From positions 1-63,965 of the forward strand of contig NZ_WOEY01000059.1 in NCBI RefSeq assembly GCF_013177695.1: a stretch of DNA of 63,965 nucleotides, given 5' to 3'. This document shows positions 60,536 through 63,965 of this stretch, piece by piece. The notes beneath the pieces were generated by a model that worked only from the letters and a program-made list of their open reading frames with translations, made no database searches and was not told the origin of the DNA. The translations under genes were made by a program, and so were the position numbers. Position 1 is the first letter of the stretch. The number at the start of each line of letters is the position of its first letter. The DNA is from Paraburkholderia solitsugae. GTDB taxonomy: Bacteria; Pseudomonadota; Gammaproteobacteria; Burkholderiales; Burkholderiaceae.

Positions 60536-61957
60536 ATGGAGACATTGGTTCTTATGGCTTCTGGCAAAGACACGGCGCGTGGGGCCAACGGGGCGCCGGC
60601 GCAGACGAAGCGTTCCACCTATGTCGAGGTGTCCAGCTCGATCGAGAACGAGATCCGCAGCGGCATCTATCCGCCGGGCAGCCGCCTGCCGCCGCAGCGG
60701 CAACTGGCCACCGAACTGGGCATCAATGTGTCGACGGTGTCCCGCGCGTACAAGGAATTGCAATTGCGCGGGCTGGTGATCGGCAGCAAGCGGCGCGGGT
60801 CGCTCGTGACCGGCGGGGCCATGCCGAGCGTCGAGCCTGCCCAGGCGGCCAGTAACGCGGCGATCGACCTGACCGTCAACCGGCCGGCTACAGGCGAATT
60901 CCTGAATTGCCTCGCGCGCACGCTGGCGGAATTGCCGCGCGATCCGCGTTACCCGCAATTGCAGGAGTACCAGCCACCGCAAGGTCCCGCCTGGGCGCGT
61001 GCCGCCGGCGCCCGCTGGATGGCCGCGCCGGGCTTCACGCCGACGCCCGACCACGTGGTGGTCACGAGCGGTGCGCAACACGGTTTGTATGCCGTGCTGA
61101 ACAGCCTGATCGGCACGGACGGTGTGATCCTCGCCGACCAGCTCACGTACTACGGGCTGAAAGCACTGGCTCCGGTATTCCAGTTCGAAATCGTCGGCAT
61201 TCCGAGCGATCGCGACGGCCTGCTGACCGACGAGGTGGAGCGTGCCTGCCGTCGCATGCCGGTGAAGGCGATTTTCACGGTACCCAACCTGCAGAACCCG
61301 ACCGTTACGACAATGAGTCTCGAGCGGCGCATGGCGCTCGTCGACATTGCTCGCCGGCATGGCGTGGCGATCATCGAAGACGACGTCTATGGGCCGCTGG
61401 TTTCCCAGCGGCTGCCGACCATCGCGAGCCTGTGTCCGGAACTGACGTTTCACCTCACGGCGACCTCGAAGATTCTCGCGCCCGGCCTGCGGCTCGGCTA
61501 TCTGCTGAGTCCGCCGGACAGCTCAGCGCTGTGTGCGGAGGCGGTGCGCACCACCGCCTGGATGCCGGCGCCGATGTCGATGCTGATCGCGTCAATCTGG
61601 ATCGAAGACGGCACCGCGCGCCACATCATGGACGCGCAGCTTGCCGAAATTCGCGCACGGCAAGATCTGGCGCGCGAGTTGTTGCCACAGGAATTGCTGC
61701 AGACCGATCCGGCGTGCATGTTCGTGTGGCTCAAGCTGCCACCGCCGTGGCGTGCCGACGACTTTGCGGCGAATGCGAAGGCGCGTGGCGTGGTGGTGAT
61801 GCCGTCGTCGGCGTTTGCCGTGGACCGCTCGGAGATCGAGCACGGTGTACGGATCAACCTCGCCTGCGCGACGAGCCGCGATCAACTTGTGAGTGCGTTA
61901 AGACTGTTGACGGGCACGCTGAAGGATCGTCCTCGGGCACTGTTCGGGACGATCTGA
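60536..61957 (+). CDS. MocR-type regulator (GntR HTH fused to aminotransferase fold)
   Basis: 473 residues. The N-terminal GntR winged HTH is visible in IENEIRSGIYPPGSRLPPQR and INVSTVSRAYKELQLRGLVI. After a linker comes a fold-type I aminotransferase domain with VTSGAQHGLYAVLNSL, VPNLQNPTVTTMS, IIEDDVYGPLV, and the pyridoxal-phosphate lysine in TATSKILAPGLRLGYL. MocR proteins use PLP plus an amino acid as effector. Divergent from the DadA-like/LivK-like genes, it very likely controls them. The ATG at 60536 is listed; the ATG at 60554 has a GGAGA upstream and may be the actual start. Confidence 0.9.
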   Translation: METLVLMASGKDTARGANGAPAQTKRSTYVEVSSSIENEIRSGIYPPGSRLPPQRQLATELGINVSTVSRAYKELQLRGLVIGSKRRGSLVTGGAMPSVEPAQAASNAAIDLTVNRPATGEFLNCLARTLAELPRDPRYPQLQEYQPPQGPAWARAAGARWMAAPGFTPTPDHVVVTSGAQHGLYAVLNSLIGTDGVILADQLTYYGLKALAPVFQFEIVGIPSDRDGLLTDEVERACRRMPVKAIFTVPNLQNPTVTTMSLERRMALVDIARRHGVAIIEDDVYGPLVSQRLPTIASLCPELTFHLTATSKILAPGLRLGYLLSPPDSSALCAEAVRTTAWMPAPMSMLIASIWIEDGTARHIMDAQLAEIRARQDLARELLPQELLQTDPACMFVWLKLPPPWRADDFAANAKARGVVVMPSSAFAVDRSEIEHGVRINLACATSRDQLVSALRLLTGTLKDRPRALFGTI

Positions 61958-61996
61958 TGGGCGAGGCGGTATTGCACCGCAGGGACGATCGTCGCG

Positions 61997-63361
61997 TCAA
62001 CCTTCGGCAGCGCTGTCTTCCTCGTATCGCATGCCATGCGTGCTAAGCAACCGGTACAGCGTTGCGCGTGAAATACTGAGCTCGCGCGCAGCGTCGCCGA
62101 GCCGCCCGCGATGGCGCAGCAGCGCGAGTTCGATGGCCTGCCGCTCCGCTGTCTCGCGTGCCTGCGCCAGTGTCAGGGGCGCGGTTGCGACGTAACCCGA
62201 CAGTTCGAGATCGTCCGCGGTGATCGTGCGCCCTTCCGACATCACCATAGCGCGGCGAACCCGGTTGATCAGCTCCCGTACGTTGCCGGGCCAGTCGTAT
62301 TGATGCAGCGCTATGATCGCGTCCGGAGAAAAACCGTATAGCCGGCGGCTCGCATCCTTCCTGTAGCGGTCCAGCGTGTACAGCGCGAGCAGTTCGATGT
62401 CCTTGCCGCGCGCGCGAAGCGGCGGCTCGTCGATCCTCAATACGCACAAACGGTGGTACAGGTCCGCGCGAAAGCGCCCGTCTTCGATGGCGGCTTCCAT
62501 ATCGACGCGAGTGGCCGAGATGATGCGCACGTCGACATCGATCGAACCGTTGCCACCCAGACGGTCGATGGTGCTTTCCTGCAGGAAACGCAGCAGGCTC
62601 GCCTGACTCTCGAACGGCAGATCGCCGATTTCATCGAGAAACACGGTGCCGCCGTGAGCGGCTTCAACGCGCCCTATTCTGCGTTGATTCGCGCCAGTGA
62701 AAGCACCGCGCTCGTAGCCAAACAACTCGGATTGCAACAGGTGCGGCGGAATCGCACCACAGTTGATGGCGACGAACGGCGCGTCACGGCGCGGCGAGCG
62801 CGCGTGAATCGCCGCCGCTGTCAGCTCCTTGCCTGTTCCCGATTCGCCGGAGACGAAAACGGGTGCGTCGTTTGTCGCGACTTTGCGGATGGAACGGAAT
62901 AACGCGAGCATGGCATCGCAAGTGCCGATCATCTCGCCTTCAGCCGTGGACGTATCGACGAATGCGGGCTCGCCGAGCGAGATCATGCCGCATGCATGGC
63001 CTACCGTATCGACAATCCTGGCGTTCGCAGCGGGGAGCGTGACGTAATCGAAACAGTAGTCGCGTACCAGCCGGCGTACGACGGCATCATCGAGTTCCGG
63101 CGCGGCGGTCATCGCAACCCAGCCGATATTCGGCATCGCAAGGCGGGCTTCCAGCGCGGCAATGTCGCGGGAGTCGAATACGCTCGACAGGTCGACCAGC
63201 CCGCCCGCCAGCGCGCCGCCATCCATGGCTCGCCGTACGTCACGAACCGAGCCGATGACCTGAACCTCCCAGTCGCGCTCCTCGAAGCTCGCCAAGAGAT
63301 CCGGCAAAGGGTCGCGCGTGAAGTAGATGACACGCCGCGTAGTGGCCTTCATTTTCTGCAT
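61997..63361 (-). CDS. Sigma-54 interacting transcriptional activator, VpsR-like
   Basis: 454 residues. The ~135-residue N-terminal domain resembles a receiver but lacks the usual phosphorylation pattern, as in VpsR. The AAA+ domain has Walker A GESGTGKEL, the sigma-54 contact loop GAFTGA (in ELFGYERGAFTGANQRR), Walker B GTVFLDEIGDLPF and an arginine finger region. A Fis-type HTH ends it (GDAARELSISRATLYRLLS). VpsR relatives in Vibrio and the BerB protein of Burkholderia cenocepacia control exopolysaccharide in response to cyclic di-GMP; that role here is inferred. No polysaccharide genes lie in the window. Confidence 0.88.
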   Translation of the reverse strand: MQKMKATTRRVIYFTRDPLPDLLASFEERDWEVQVIGSVRDVRRAMDGGALAGGLVDLSSVFDSRDIAALEARLAMPNIGWVAMTAAPELDDAVVRRLVRDYCFDYVTLPAANARIVDTVGHACGMISLGEPAFVDTSTAEGEMIGTCDAMLALFRSIRKVATNDAPVFVSGESGTGKELTAAAIHARSPRRDAPFVAINCGAIPPHLLQSELFGYERGAFTGANQRRIGRVEAAHGGTVFLDEIGDLPFESQASLLRFLQESTIDRLGGNGSIDVDVRIISATRVDMEAAIEDGRFRADLYHRLCVLRIDEPPLRARGKDIELLALYTLDRYRKDASRRLYGFSPDAIIALHQYDWPGNVRELINRVRRAMVMSEGRTITADDLELSGYVATAPLTLAQARETAERQAIELALLRHRGRLGDAARELSISRATLYRLLSTHGMRYEEDSAAEG

Positions 63362-63832
63362 TGTTTTTTGTTTTCCCGCAGAGTCTACCCTGACACGTAG
63401 TGCGTTCAGGTCTCTCGCTGCTGCGTTGTTCCTGCTGCCCCACTAACGCGGATGCCTGTCCTCGCGAATCCGGCGCGTACTGGGTGCTGTCATTTCAAGT
63501 GCATCGGGTTCCGGCGAATCGACGGCGCCGCGAACGTACGCTGGCGAGAAACCGGAGGCGATAACGACCGCTGATCATACGCGGCTACACGGTCACCGCA
63601 AGGGATCCTGACCATATTTGTCGATTAAGTCCGGAAGCAGGGCACGCGATGTTTTGTCTGAGCAAATTGAGGGACGGCTGATCAGGCGAGCGTGTCGGAT
63701 GGACTGCTCATGCAATGGGCATACTCGATGATGCGGCAGGCATAAAGGCGGTGCGTGACGCGCATCCGCGTCGATATCGAGCCGGCGTCTCGTGCGTTGG
63801 CACAGTCGAGTCGACCTACCTAGTGGTCCGCG
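63362..63832. other. Intergenic region between VpsR-like gene and IS630 element
   Basis: About 450 bases of non-coding sequence. Near 63820-63823 the sequence changes to TAGTGGTCCGCGTCAAACGG, which looks like the end of the IS630 element, with TA at the boundary as expected from its TA target. Nothing else recognised. Confidence 0.4.
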
Positions 63833-63965
63833 TCAAACGGATTGCATCTTATTCAGCTTGGCCCGGGCGCGTGTGACCTTTGCCAGGATGTCGGAAGCCT
63901 TAGCGGTCCAGATGAATGGTTTCGGATCACGATTGTGCTTCACGATGTACTGCTCGATCGTGCTC
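63833..63965 (-). mobile_element. IS630 family transposase, C-terminal part, cut by window edge
   Basis: The minus strand encodes the last 44 codons, beginning STIEQYIVKHNRDPKPFIWT and ending AKLNKMQSV before the TGA at 63833-63835. The KPFIWT and AxxILxKV pattern is the usual C-terminus of IS630-type transposases that follow the DDE domain. The rest lies outside the window, so integrity cannot be judged. The likely element end is near 63821. Confidence 0.8.

Overview
The window is GC-rich chromosomal DNA from a betaproteobacterium of the Burkholderia/Paraburkholderia group. This rests on recognition of protein families, not on a search: a three-subunit FAD glucose dehydrogenase close to the Burkholderia cepacia enzyme, a Burkholderia-type porin, a tandem glycine riboswitch ahead of an amino-acid dehydrogenase, a phosphoketolase/acetate kinase pair, and two copies of an intergenic repeat of a type I associate with these genomes. 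I see no rRNA, tRNA, CRISPR array or prophage. One partial IS630-type transposase lies at the right edge.

Layout. 1-5.1 kb: an SfnB/DszC-like flavoprotein, an orphan SLATT two-helix protein, a methyltransferase gene reduced to its two ends, and a compact operon of a kinase-less DUF4118 membrane protein, an alpha/beta hydrolase and a MipA/OmpV outer-membrane protein. 5.1-14.9 kb: YceH, an XRE-cupin regulator with a GNAT enzyme, a LysE exporter, an MFS/M20 amidohydrolase operon with a divergent LysR regulator, and a riboswitch-controlled DadA-like dehydrogenase followed by repeat copy 1. 14.9-23.8 kb: central carbon genes (ackA, xfp, 6-phosphogluconate dehydrogenase), three very small genes, a HAD phosphatase and a sugar-efflux-type MFS. 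23.9-31.4 kb: a MarR regulator with duplicated operator-like sites, a thioredoxin-like protein, and a signalling block of two hybrid histidine kinases and a lone receiver. 31.6-38.5 kb: transketolase, then the glucose dehydrogenase subunits in order gamma-alpha-cytochrome c behind a porin. 38.9-42.9 kb: a CobS-like AAA+ ATPase with a CobT-like VWA protein away from any visible cobalamin gene, and a convergent class II glutamine amidotransferase. 42.9-50.3 kb: MarC, a DUF3311/sodium-solute symporter pair, repeat copy 2, a GST, a phytochelatin-synthase-like lipoprotein, DUF1289 and a diguanylate cyclase. 50.3-63.9 kb: a cupredoxin with a Tat-exported phosphoesterase, a cyclase-less copy of an adenylate-cyclase membrane domain, another GST, an ArsR/SRPBCC pair, a patch of broken genes (truncated LysR, patatin fragment, YkgJ-type gene), an amino-acid binding protein with a second DadA-like enzyme and a divergent MocR regulator, a VpsR-like sigma-54 activator, and the transposase end.

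Functionally the window is a mosaic of small transcription units. Recurrent themes are periplasmic sugar oxidation and pentose metabolism (glucose dehydrogenase, 6-phosphogluconate dehydrogenase, transketolase, phosphoketolase, acetate kinase), amino-acid uptake, export and oxidation (LysE, two DadA-like enzymes, LivK-type protein, glycine riboswitch), and signal transduction. The least explained units are the CobS/CobT-like pair, the stand-alone cyclase membrane domain, the SLATT orphan and the MarR-linked small membrane protein.
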